DNA of 64,000 nt, from assembly GCA_963821235.1 (NCBI GenBank), contig CAWGCS010000001.1:434001-498000 (forward strand). The letters are read 5' to 3'. Positions within the stretch are counted from its first letter, which is position 1. The number at the start of each line of letters is the position of its first letter. The notes beneath the pieces are model-generated. The model worked only from the letters and a program-made list of their open reading frames with translations. It was not told the origin of the DNA and made no database searches. The DNA is from CTSoil-043 sp963821235 (GTDB taxonomy: Bacteria; Chloroflexota; Limnocylindria; Limnocylindrales; CSP1-4). The position numbers were made by a program, and so were the translations under genes. Shown here in pieces: positions 32,714 through 40,584 of the stretch.

Positions 32714-34974
32714 GGCGCCACCTCCTCCGCCGCCCGATCGCGGTGCTCCTCCAGCGCCCGGATCGCCTCCAGGACGCGCGCCGGCGTCGCCGGCAGCTCG
32801 GTGATCCAGGCCCCGGTCGCGTCATGGATGGCGTCGATCACGGCCGGCGCCCCGACGTCCATCGGCAGCTCGCCCAGGCCCTTCGCGCCGTGCGGCGCAT
32901 CGGGGAACGGCACCTCCATGAGATGGGTCTCGATCTCCGGCGCATCGAGGGCGGTGGGGACGAGGTAGGTGGCCAGGCGGTCGTTGCGATAGCGGCCGCC
33001 GGCGACCTGCATCTCCTCGATCGTGGCGTAACCCACCGCCTGGAGCGTGCCGCCCTCCACCTGGCCGGCGGCCAGCAGGGGGTTCACGACGCGACCGGGC
33101 TCGTCGACGGCCACGACGCGGCGGACGGCCACCTGCCCCGTGTCGAGATCGACGTCGACGAAGGCCACCGCGGCCGCCCAGCTGAACGCGGGGTAGGCGT
33201 CGCCGCGGTAGCGCTCCTGGTCCCACTCGATGCCGGGGTAGCCGTCGAAGCGGACGTCGATCCGCGTGGGCCCGTGCGCCGCCGCATCCTCGCGGTAGCT
33301 CTCGGCGAACGGGCGCCCGGTGCGCGCCTCCACCTCGCGCCGCAGCCGCGAGGCCGCGTCGGCGACGAGGCCGCCGACGACCATCGTGGTCCGCGAGGCC
33401 ACCGTGGGGCCGCTGTTCGGCACGAGCGCGGTGTCGAGCGGCGCAGGCTCGACTTCGTCGGGCGCCACGCCGAGGACCTCCGCCGCGATCTGGGGCAGCA
33501 CGGTGGCCGCCCCCTGGCCGATCTCCGTCTGGGCAGTCAGGATCCGGATCTTGCCATCGGCACCGACCTCCGCGCCGGCCACGCTCGCCAGCATCTTCTC
33601 GCCGCTGCCCGTGAAGCCGCCTCCGTGCCAGCCGAGCGCCAGCCCGACGCCGGAGGCGGTCCGCTCGGGGCCGGGCCAGCTGCCGGAGACGCCGTCCCGG
33701 TCGTGCGCCGCCTCGATCGACCGTCCGGTCCGCTCGCGCGCCGTCCTGGCCCGCTCGACGTCGAAGGCGGACGCCTCGACGGCCCGCTCGAGGACGTCGA
33801 CCGCGGCGACGCTGTGCCGCAGGACCTGGCCGGTCGGAGTGACGTCGCCCTCGCGATAAGCCAGGCGCCGCCGCAGCTCGGCGGGCGGGATGCCGAGAGC
33901 CTCGGCGACGCGATCGAGCTGGATCTCCGCCGCGAACTCCGTCTGGGGGGCGCCGAAGCCGCGGAAGGCGCCGTTGGGGGCCGTGTTCGTCCGGACCGCC
34001 CGGGCCCGGATCCGGACGTTCTGGCAGCGGTACGGGCCGGCGGCGTGGAGGGCGCCACGGGAGAGGACGACGGGCGAGAGCGTCACGTACGCCCCGGCGT
34101 CCATCACGACCTCGACCTCCTGGGCCACGAGCCGGCCGTCCGCCGTGACCCCCGTGCGATGGCGGACGACCGCCGGATGGCGCTTCGTGGTCGCCGTGAT
34201 GTCCTCGTGGCGGTCGTAGGTCATGCGCACCGGGCGGCCCGCCGCGCGGGTGAGAAGCGCCACGTGGACGGCCAGCATCGACGGGTACTCCTCCTTCCCG
34301 CCGAAGCCGCCGCCCGTCTCTGCCTGGACGACGCGCACCCGCTCGGGAGGAAGGGCGAGGGCGCGGGCGAGGGCCGCGTGGACGTAGTAGGGGCACTGGA
34401 GCGAGCCCGTCACGACGATCCCGCCCACACCGTCGGCGGCGCCGATCATCGCCTGGGGCTCGATGTAGATGTGCTCCTGGTGGCCGACCCTGTAGAGCCC
34501 CTCGACCACGAGGTCGGCCTCCGCGAAGCCCGCCTCCAGGTCGCCCCGGGCGATCTCGTAGCTGGCGAAGGCGTGGTCGGCGGCCAGGAGGTCGAGGACC
34601 GGCGGCAGCGGCTCGGTCCGCAGATGGATCGCGGCGCGGGCAGCGCGGGCGGTGGCCGGGTCGGGGGCGGCGATCAGGGCGACCGGCTCGGCGTGATGGC
34701 GAATCTCGTCGACGACCAGCGCCGGCTGGTCGTCGTAGATGAGGTTGACGACGTTCTCGCCGGGGATGTCGGCGGCCGTGACGACGACGACGCGCGACCA
34801 GTCGAAGGCCGGGTCGCGGTCGATCCCCAAGAGTCGAGCCCGGGCCTCCGTGGCGCGCACGGTCAGGCCGAACCAGGCGCCCTCCACGACGAGGTCGTCG
34901 GTGTAGCGCGCCGAGCCGGTCACCTTGGCCGGCGCGTCGCGGCGAGGAACGGACGTGCCGATCGGACCGCTCAC
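32710..34974 (-). CDS. xdhB: xanthine dehydrogenase large (molybdopterin) subunit
   Basis: The 754-residue protein is a xanthine-oxidase-family catalytic chain. It has VPRRDAPAKVTGSARYTDDL at the start, GGGFGGKEEY, GAFRGFGAPQTEF, EIGQGAATVLPQ and the catalytic Glu in GAKGLGELP near the C-terminus. It hydroxylates a purine or other N-heterocycle. No ATG lies near the start of similarity. GTG at 34974 (SGPIGTSVPRRD follows) is the best choice; a TTG further upstream is possible. Its 3' end overlaps the xdhA start (ATGA). The pair is convergent with the sigma/anti-sigma genes. Confidence 0.9.
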   Translation of the reverse strand: MSGPIGTSVPRRDAPAKVTGSARYTDDLVVEGAWFGLTVRATEARARLLGIDRDPAFDWSRVVVVTAADIPGENVVNLIYDDQPALVVDEIRHHAEPVALIAAPDPATARAARAAIHLRTEPLPPVLDLLAADHAFASYEIARGDLEAGFAEADLVVEGLYRVGHQEHIYIEPQAMIGAADGVGGIVVTGSLQCPYYVHAALARALALPPERVRVVQAETGGGFGGKEEYPSMLAVHVALLTRAAGRPVRMTYDRHEDITATTKRHPAVVRHRTGVTADGRLVAQEVEVVMDAGAYVTLSPVVLSRGALHAAGPYRCQNVRIRARAVRTNTAPNGAFRGFGAPQTEFAAEIQLDRVAEALGIPPAELRRRLAYREGDVTPTGQVLRHSVAAVDVLERAVEASAFDVERARTARERTGRSIEAAHDRDGVSGSWPGPERTASGVGLALGWHGGGFTGSGEKMLASVAGAEVGADGKIRILTAQTEIGQGAATVLPQIAAEVLGVAPDEVEPAPLDTALVPNSGPTVASRTTMVVGGLVADAASRLRREVEARTGRPFAESYREDAAAHGPTRIDVRFDGYPGIEWDQERYRGDAYPAFSWAAAVAFVDVDLDTGQVAVRRVVAVDEPGRVVNPLLAAGQVEGGTLQAVGYATIEEMQVAGGRYRNDRLATYLVPTALDAPEIETHLMEVPFPDAPHGAKGLGELPMDVGAPAVIDAIHDATGAWITELPATPARVLEAIRALEEHRDRAAEEVAP

Positions 34975-35084
34975 GTCGGGGACGATGCACGGGTGTCGCC
35001 ATGCGGTCAAGGGGCGCTCGGCCCGCCGCGGACGGGCGATCCGGCAAGCGGCCGGGGACGTGCCGACGGCGTCCACGCCACGCG

Positions 35085-35111
35085 GATCGGGCGGCCACGG
35101 GCCGCCCGATC
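35085..35111 (-). terminator. terminator-like hairpin after PEP carboxykinase
   Basis: GATCGGGCGGCC (35085-35096) pairs perfectly over 12 bp with GGCCGCCCGATC (35100-35111) around a three-base loop. It begins 45 bases after the stop codon of the minus-strand carboxykinase gene. No U-tract follows, as is usual for hairpins in this window. Confidence 0.5.
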
Positions 35112-35156
35112 TTCGCGTCCCGGCCTGCTCGGCCCCGTGGATGGCCGGCGCGGAGG

Positions 35157-37001
35157 TCAGCCCGCGAGGCGGCTGCGCAATGTCGCCAGGTGGGCCGCGA
35201 GCTCGGCCGGCAGCCGCTCGCCGAAGCGAGCGTAGTGCTCCTCGAGCTGGGGGACCTCGCGGGCCCAGGCGGCGGGATCGACCGCCAGCAGGGCTGCCAG
35301 GTCCCCGTCGTCGATGGCGAGACCCGTCGTGTCGAGGTCCTCGGGCTCCGGAAGCAGCCCGATAGGCGTCTCGGTGGCCTCGGCTTCCCCGTCGCAGCGG
35401 CGGAACATCCACTCCAGGACCCGGCTGTTCTCGCCGAAGCCGGGCCACAGGAAGCGCCCGTCGCCGTCGCGACGGAACCAGTTGACGTAGAAGATCCGGG
35501 GCAGCCGGTCCGCCTGCGTGGCCCGGCCGACGTCCAGCCAGTGGGTCCAGTAGTCGGCCATGTTGTAGCCGCAGAACGGGAGCATGGCGAAGGGGTCGAA
35601 GCGGAGCTTGCCGACCTCCCCGAACGCCGCCGCGGTCGTCTCCGAGCTCATGACCGAGCCCATGAAGACCCCGTGAGTCCAGTCGAAGGCCTCCCGCACG
35701 AGGGGCACGACCGCCGCCCGCCGGCCCCCGAACATGATCGCGTCGATCGGGACCCCGGCCGGATCCTCCCACTCGGCCGCGATCGCGGGGTCCTGGCGCG
35801 CCGGCGCGGTGAAGCGGGAGTTGGCGTGGGCGGCGACGCGTCCCGCGTCGGGCGTCCAGTCGCGGCCCGTCCAGTCGATGAGGTGCGCCGGCGGCGTCTC
35901 GGTCAGGCCTTCCCACCAGACGTCGCCGTCGTCGGTGAGGGCGACGTTGGTGAAGATGCAGTTGCGCTCCAGGGTCCGGATGGCGTTGGCGTTCGTCGTC
36001 GTGTTGGTGCCAGGGGCGACGCCGAAGAAGCCGGCCTCCGGGTTGATGGCCCGCAGGCGGCCGTCCTCGTCGAGCCGCATCCAGCAGATGTCGTCGCCCA
36101 CGGTCTCGACCGTCCAGCCGGGCAGCGTCGGCACGAGCATCGCCAGGTTGGTCTTGCCGCACGCGGACGGGAAGGCGCCGGCGAAGTACTTCACCCGGCC
36201 GTCGGGCGCCGTGACCTTGATGATCAGCATGTGCTCGGCGAGCCAGCCTTCGTCGCGGGCGATCGCGGAGGCGATCCGGAGCGCGTAGCACTTCTTGCCG
36301 AGGAGGGCGTTGCCGCCGTAGCCCGAGCCGTACGACCAGACCTCGCGCGTCTCGGGGAACTGCACGATGTACTTCGTGTCCGGGTCGCACGGCCAGGGGA
36401 CATCGAGCTCGCCGGGGACGAGGGGTGCCCCGACGGAGTGGAGGCAGGGCACGTAGCCGCCGACCGCGCGGATCGCCTCGAGGGCCGGCGCGCCCATGCG
36501 GGTCATGATCCGCATGTTCACGACGACGTAGGCGGAGTCCGTGATCTGGACACCGAGGCGGCTGATCGGTGAGCCGAGCGGTCCCATGGAGAACGGGATC
36601 ACGTACAGCGTGCGGCCCCGCATCGCGCCGCGGAAGAGGTCGGTGAGCGTCGCCCGCATCTCGGCGGGATCCCGCCAGTTGTTCGTCGGGCCGGCGTCGG
36701 CGGCCTCCCTGGAGCAGATGAAGGTCCGGTCCTCCACCCGGGCGACGTCGCTCGGGTCGGAGCGGGCCAGGAAGCTGTCCGGGCGTCTGTCCGGGGAGAG
36801 GCGGGTGAATGTGCCCGCCGCCACCAGCTCATCGCAGAGCGATCGGTACTCCTCCTCGGAGCCGTCGCACCAGTGCACCCGCGCGGGCGTCGTCAGCGCC
36901 ACGACCTCGTCCACCCAGCGGAGGAGGTCCGGCACGCCCTCCGGGCGCCCCATCCCCCCGTGATCGACGATGCGCCCCGATCCCGCCTGCACGGTGCTCA
37001 C
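35157..37001 (-). CDS. pckG: phosphoenolpyruvate carboxykinase (GTP)
   Basis: The 614-residue protein is the GTP-dependent enzyme that interconverts oxaloacetate and phosphoenolpyruvate. The kinase loop with the reactive cysteine (AFPSACGKTNLAM) is near residues 275-287. Other conserved blocks are NNWRDPAEM, YVIPFSMGPLGSP, GSGYGGNALLGKKC, GDDICWM, PGTNTTTNANA and FGGRRA. GTG at 37001 has GGGAGG seven bases upstream, which supports this start. A promoter-like TATCGT and a 9-bp dyad lie just upstream. Together with malic enzyme (52344-54053) it links C4 acids to gluconeogenesis. Confidence 0.96.
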   Translation of the reverse strand: MSTVQAGSGRIVDHGGMGRPEGVPDLLRWVDEVVALTTPARVHWCDGSEEEYRSLCDELVAAGTFTRLSPDRRPDSFLARSDPSDVARVEDRTFICSREAADAGPTNNWRDPAEMRATLTDLFRGAMRGRTLYVIPFSMGPLGSPISRLGVQITDSAYVVVNMRIMTRMGAPALEAIRAVGGYVPCLHSVGAPLVPGELDVPWPCDPDTKYIVQFPETREVWSYGSGYGGNALLGKKCYALRIASAIARDEGWLAEHMLIIKVTAPDGRVKYFAGAFPSACGKTNLAMLVPTLPGWTVETVGDDICWMRLDEDGRLRAINPEAGFFGVAPGTNTTTNANAIRTLERNCIFTNVALTDDGDVWWEGLTETPPAHLIDWTGRDWTPDAGRVAAHANSRFTAPARQDPAIAAEWEDPAGVPIDAIMFGGRRAAVVPLVREAFDWTHGVFMGSVMSSETTAAAFGEVGKLRFDPFAMLPFCGYNMADYWTHWLDVGRATQADRLPRIFYVNWFRRDGDGRFLWPGFGENSRVLEWMFRRCDGEAEATETPIGLLPEPEDLDTTGLAIDDGDLAALLAVDPAAWAREVPQLEEHYARFGERLPAELAAHLATLRSRLAG

Positions 37002-37023
37002 TGGCTCCCTCCCGCCTCGGTCC

Positions 37024-37067
37024 GACGCTCCCGCGGCCTCTGGGAGCGTCCGGCGCCGTCCACGATA
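37024..37067 (-). promoter_or_regulatory. promoter and perfect dyad upstream of PEP carboxykinase
   Basis: On the minus strand TATCGT (37067-37062) fits a -10 box. GACGCTCCC (37024-37032) is a perfect inverted repeat of GGGAGCGTC (37042-37050) with nine bases between. The dyad would start about five bases after the transcription start, so it is either an operator or a 5' leader hairpin 22 bases before the GTG. Confidence 0.45.
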
Positions 37068-37196
37068 TCCGCGGGGCGTCCGCGCGGTGGCGGGCCATCC
37101 CGCCCGTGGTCGGGGGCCGTCGGGCAGGGGTGAGGGACCCGAGCGAGGCAGCCCCGGCCCGGGCGGGGCCTCGCAGGGGCAAGGGCCCCGGCCGGC

Positions 37197-37291
37197 GCGG
37201 CAGTCCCCCCGACGGCGCGGCTTGCCGCCGCTGGCCCCCGGCTTGCCGCGGCAGTCCCCCCGACGGCGCGGCTTGCCGCCGCTGGCCCCCG
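37197..37291. repeat. two copies of a 44-bp direct repeat
   Basis: The sequence beginning GCGGCAGTCCCCCCGACGGC occurs identically at 37197-37240 and 37248-37291, a period of 51 bases with a 7-base spacer (GCTTGCC). Each copy contains its own GGCGCGGCTTGCCGCC inverted element. It lies in the non-coding spacer upstream of the carboxykinase gene. Confidence 0.85.
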
Positions 37292-37322
37292 CTCGCCAGG
37301 CGGGGTGACATCTCGGCCTCAA

Positions 37323-37434
37323 TGCCACATGGAGTGACCGAGGCCTGCGTCGACAGGCCCGCGTGCCACTCCGCCTGGCACGATGCCCGGAATCGCGGTC
37401 CCGGAATCGGCCAACGTGGTCTTTGCCCGATTCC
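37323..37434. other. nested inverted-repeat structure, possible structured RNA
   Basis: Three nested stems share one axis: TGCCA (37323-37327) with TGGCA (37376-37380), GGAGTG (37331-37336) with CACTCC (37367-37372), and GGCCTG (37342-37347) with CAGGCC (37354-37359). Another stem follows, GGAATCGG (37403-37410) with CCGATTCC (37427-37434). Ordered, interrupted stems like these suggest an RNA fold more than a simple terminator. Which strand is transcribed is unknown. Confidence 0.45.
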
Positions 37435-37591
37435 CGACGCACGATCCGCGCCAGATCGTCAGGCGGAGTGGAGTCGGCGACGGCCGCGATCCAGCCGTCC
37501 AGCGGCCACCACCCGGCCGTGGAGCGTGGAGCGCCCGGGCGCCGAGACCGGAGCACCGCCCCCGAGGCTGGAAGCCGCGAGCCGGCACGGG

Positions 37592-37597
37592 TACGCT
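37592..37597 (+). promoter_or_regulatory. -10 element of a probably leaderless transcript
   Basis: TACGCT ends six bases before the ATG at 37604 and has the same spacing as five other genes in this window. No ribosome-binding site is present. Confidence 0.4.
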
Positions 37598-37603
37598 CCC
37601 GCC

Positions 37604-37822
37604 ATGCGGGCCATCCGGAGGTCCCTCCGCCGCGGGCGGGACCCACTCCTCGGCATCCTCCTCCTGTCGTCGATCGGATCGTGCGAGCTCCCGAAGCCGC
37701 AGCTCCCCTCGATCGGGACGACCCCGCCTGGATCGCTCGCGGCCGTCATCGCGGGCGTGATGGCCCCTCCGACGATCCGCGAGGCAGCCCGGTCCGGGCG
37801 CGTCGAGCTGACCGGCACCTGA
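37604..37822 (+). CDS. small putative lipoprotein or secreted peptide
   Basis: This 72-residue frame has an Arg-rich N-terminus, a hydrophobic stretch (LLGILLLSSIG) and a cysteine at residue 27 in IGSC, which could be a weak lipobox. The rest is short and Pro/Ala-rich. It ends one base before the GTG of the methyltransferase gene, and a -10-like box lies six bases before its ATG. The arrangement argues that it is real, but the product is unrecognised and may be only the leader cistron of the next gene. Confidence 0.45.
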   Translation: MRAIRRSLRRGRDPLLGILLLSSIGSCELPKPQLPSIGTTPPGSLAAVIAGVMAPPTIREAARSGRVELTGT

Positions 37823-37823
37823 C

Positions 37824-38426
37824 GTGCGGGCGTGGGACACCGCCTACGCGGACGGCGGGACGCCGACCTGGGACATCGGGCGTCCCCAGCCGGCCGTGGT
37901 CCGGCTGGCCGACGCGGGCTTCTTCGGCGGCGCCGGGACGCGCGTCCTCGACGTCGGCTGCGGGACCGGGGAGAATGCGCTCCTCCTTGCCGGCCTCGGC
38001 TGCGACGTCGTCGGGATCGACCTGGCCGCGGAGGCGGTCCAGCGAGCCCGGGCGAAGGCCGCGGACCGCGGCCTGCAGGCGACGTTCGTGGTCCACGACG
38101 CGACCGAGCTGGGGGCGCTGGGGGGCGTCTTCGACATGGCCCTCGACGTGGGGCTCTTCCACGCGCTCGGCGACGGCGGACGTCCCCGCTACGCCGCAAG
38201 CCTCGCCGCGGCCGTCCGTCCCGGCGGCCGGGCCTGCCTGCTGTGCTGGAGCGACCGCAATCCCTTCGGCTTCGGGCCGCGCCGCGTCTCCCGCCGGGAG
38301 ATCCGGGCGACGTTCCGGGCGTCCACGGGATGGCGAGTGGACGCGATCGAGCCCGAGGAGCTGGTCTCACGGCTCCCGGCCGGCCGCATCCATGCCTGGC
38401 TCGTCCGGCTGACGCGGCGACCCTGA
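37824..38426 (+). CDS. class I SAM-dependent methyltransferase
   Basis: The 200-residue protein has the SAM-binding motif VLDVGCGTGENALLLA near residues 39-54, a GIDLAAEAV acidic loop and DVGLFHALGDGGR. It resembles small-molecule methyltransferases of the TehB/thiopurine type. It starts with GTG one base after the preceding small frame. The last 60 bases overlap the 3' end of the convergent SulP gene. The substrate is unknown. Confidence 0.85.
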   Translation: MRAWDTAYADGGTPTWDIGRPQPAVVRLADAGFFGGAGTRVLDVGCGTGENALLLAGLGCDVVGIDLAAEAVQRARAKAADRGLQATFVVHDATELGALGGVFDMALDVGLFHALGDGGRPRYAASLAAAVRPGGRACLLCWSDRNPFGFGPRRVSRREIRATFRASTGWRVDAIEPEELVSRLPAGRIHAWLVRLTRRP

Positions 38427-40418
38427 GTGCCGGATGCCCCCGGACAGCGGGGCGGACGGAAGCCCCGAAGGGGACGCGGACGGCGAGGCGGACGCTGGAT
38501 CGGGCGGTGGCGGGGACGCGGGCGGCGGCGGGGACCCGGGCGGTGGCGGGGACCCGGGCGGTGGCGGGGACCCGGGCGGTGGCGGGGACCCGGGCGGTGG
38601 CGGGGACCCGGGCGGCAGGCCGGTCGACGGCAGCCCGGCCGTCGGAGGCCGCAGCTCGTCCTCCCAGTCCCGCCAGCCGACGTCGGGATGACCCGCCAGG
38701 TAGTCCTTGACGGTCCTCCCGATGGTGGGATGGAAGCGCTCGGGGCCCAGTCGGCCGTAGATCCCATAGGCCTGCAGGCGGTCCTTCACGTGCCCCTTGA
38801 GCTCCGCGAAATGGAGCTCGACGCCGCGACGGGCCAGCTCCGTGATCATCGCGTCGAGCATGTCCGCCGCCGTCGTGTCGACGTCGGTGATCGGCTCGGC
38901 CGCGAGCGCCAGCCAGTGGACGGGCGGCGGCGCGTGCTCCACGGTCTCGATCGCCCGCTCCCGGAAGAGATCGGCGTTGGCGAAGAAGAGCGGCGCGTCC
39001 CAGCGGTAGAGGACGAGCCCGGGCACGAGCCGGGCGTCGGGGTGTCGGCCGACATCGTGGTAGCCCTTGTAGTTGGCGACTCGGCCGAGGACGGCGTCGT
39101 GCGGACGCCAGGCGCGGCGGATGAAGTCGAGGAGCGACAGGCCGACGGCCGTCGCGATGCCGGGCAGCGCCCCGAACAGGATGACGGCAAGGAAGGCGAC
39201 GAGGGCCAGCCCCAGCTCCGAGCGGCGCTGGCGCCAGAGCCGGCGGAGCCCGTCCACGTCGAAGAGGCTCAGGGCGGCCGAGATCACGACCGCCGCCAGG
39301 GCCGCCGACGGGACGGGTGCGATGAGCCCCGGCACGGCCACCAGGAGGAGCAGGATCGTCGCTGCGCCGACGAGCCCGGTGACCTGCGTCCGGGCCCCGG
39401 ATGCCTCGGCCACCGGCGTGCGAGTCGCGCTGCCGCTCGAGGGGAAGCCGCCGACGAGCCCGGCCGCGACGTTGACGAACCCCAGCGCCGCCAGCTCGTG
39501 GTCCGCGTCCACCCGCTCGTCGCGGCGGGCGGCGAAGGCATGCGAGATGACGCTCGTGTCGGCGAACGAGATGAGGGCGATGCCGAGGGCCGCCGGGAAG
39601 AGGGCCAGCACGTCGGCGAAGGAGACGGCCGGGATGCCCAGCGCGGGAAGTCCGCGGGGGACCTCGCCGATCACCGCGACGTGCGACGAGAGCCCGAGCA
39701 GGAAGACCACGAGCCCGGAGGCGACGACCGCGAGCAGGACGCCCGGGAACCGCGGGACGAGGCGTCGCAACCCCAGGATGACCGCGAGGGCGACGGCGCC
39801 GATGGCCAGGGCCGTGAGGACCGTCCGTCCGTCGGCGATCCCCCGGACCAGCCCGCCGGCGGCGCCCAGGACGTCGTTCGCCTCCACCGCGAACCCGAGC
39901 ATGGCGGGAAGCTGGCTCACGAGGACGGTGAGGGCGATCCCGTTCATGTAGCCGACCCGCACCGGGCGGGAGAGGAGGTCGGTGAGGAATCCCAGGCGGG
40001 CCGCCGCTGCGGCCAGGCAGAGGACGCCGGCCATGATCGCGAGGGTGGCGCCCAGGGCGATCGCGCGGCCGGGATCGCCGGCAGCCAGGGGCACCACCGC
40101 CGCCGCGACGAGGGGCAGGAGCGACGAGTCCGGCCCGAAGACGAGGATCCGCGACGGCCCGACGAGGAAGTAGGCGACGAGCGCCCCGATCGTGGCGTAG
40201 AGCCCGGCCGTCGCCGGCAGCCCCGCGGCGGCCGCGTAGCCCATGCCGACCGGGACGAGCAGGGCCGAGAGCGCGATGCCCGCCACGAGGTCGTCGCGCA
40301 GGAGCCGGGGGGAATACCGGCCCAGGCGGGCGATCGTCGGCAGGGCCGCCGCGATGGTCGTGCCCAGCCGACCGGGCGGTCCGGCGTCGCGGTGCGATCC
40401 GGGCTCGGGCTCGCGCAC
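38367..40418 (-). CDS. SulP-family anion transporter with STAS domain
   Basis: The 683-residue protein has ten or more membrane segments with the SulP signature regions (VPVGMGYAAAAGLPATAGLY, GPSRILVFGPDSS, FPSSGSATRTPVAE), then a cytoplasmic STAS domain (LYRWDAPLFFANADLF to about residue 585). It probably imports sulfate, bicarbonate or a dicarboxylate. The last 95 residues are unusual: a PPPPGS hexapeptide repeated about six times and a Ser/Pro tail that overlaps the methyltransferase gene on the other strand. GTG at 40418 has AGGGAGG four bases upstream. Confidence 0.92.
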   Translation of the reverse strand: MREPEPGSHRDAGPPGRLGTTIAAALPTIARLGRYSPRLLRDDLVAGIALSALLVPVGMGYAAAAGLPATAGLYATIGALVAYFLVGPSRILVFGPDSSLLPLVAAAVVPLAAGDPGRAIALGATLAIMAGVLCLAAAAARLGFLTDLLSRPVRVGYMNGIALTVLVSQLPAMLGFAVEANDVLGAAGGLVRGIADGRTVLTALAIGAVALAVILGLRRLVPRFPGVLLAVVASGLVVFLLGLSSHVAVIGEVPRGLPALGIPAVSFADVLALFPAALGIALISFADTSVISHAFAARRDERVDADHELAALGFVNVAAGLVGGFPSSGSATRTPVAEASGARTQVTGLVGAATILLLLVAVPGLIAPVPSAALAAVVISAALSLFDVDGLRRLWRQRRSELGLALVAFLAVILFGALPGIATAVGLSLLDFIRRAWRPHDAVLGRVANYKGYHDVGRHPDARLVPGLVLYRWDAPLFFANADLFRERAIETVEHAPPPVHWLALAAEPITDVDTTAADMLDAMITELARRGVELHFAELKGHVKDRLQAYGIYGRLGPERFHPTIGRTVKDYLAGHPDVGWRDWEDELRPPTAGLPSTGLPPGSPPPPGSPPPPGSPPPPGSPPPPGSPPPPASPPPPDPASASPSASPSGLPSAPLSGGIRHSGSPRQPDEPGMDAAGREP
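38503..38614. repeat. 18-bp tandem repeat encoding PPPPGS in the SulP tail
   Basis: About six copies of the unit GGCGGTGGCGGGGACCCG lie in tandem and in frame with the minus-strand SulP gene. Four central copies are identical, which suggests recent slippage. Copy number may vary between strains. Confidence 0.85.
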
Positions 40419-40584
40419 GCCGCCTCCCTGGTGCTCGCGACGGTCCCGGCCGTCGCGATGGGAGCATCATCGCGCACCTCGCCGGTCGCGGGCGGCCGGG
40501 CAGGAGGCTCGCGGACGGCAGGCGGGCGCCGCGGGGGCGACCCTTCGGCGGCCGGACGCCCCGGGGCGACCCGGGCCGGGACGC

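Larger units (their letters stand above)
37068..37603. other. long non-coding spacer with repeats and nested hairpins
   Basis: I find no convincing gene here. The stretch contains a duplicated 44-bp sequence (37197-37240 and 37248-37291) and a nested inverted-repeat structure (37323-37380), then a further stem (37403-37434). A frame starting at 37383 is open but lacks protein-like composition. The region may encode a structured RNA or be a remnant of a repeat element. Confidence 0.5.

Noticed and set aside
37383..37760. 125-codon plus-strand frame in the structured spacer
   Set aside because: Arg/Pro/Ser-rich composition, no start signal, and overlaps inverted repeats and the small frame at 37604.
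38503..38614. Possible CRISPR-like array from the tandem repeat
   Set aside because: The units are contiguous 18-mers with no spacers and encode PPPPGS in frame.
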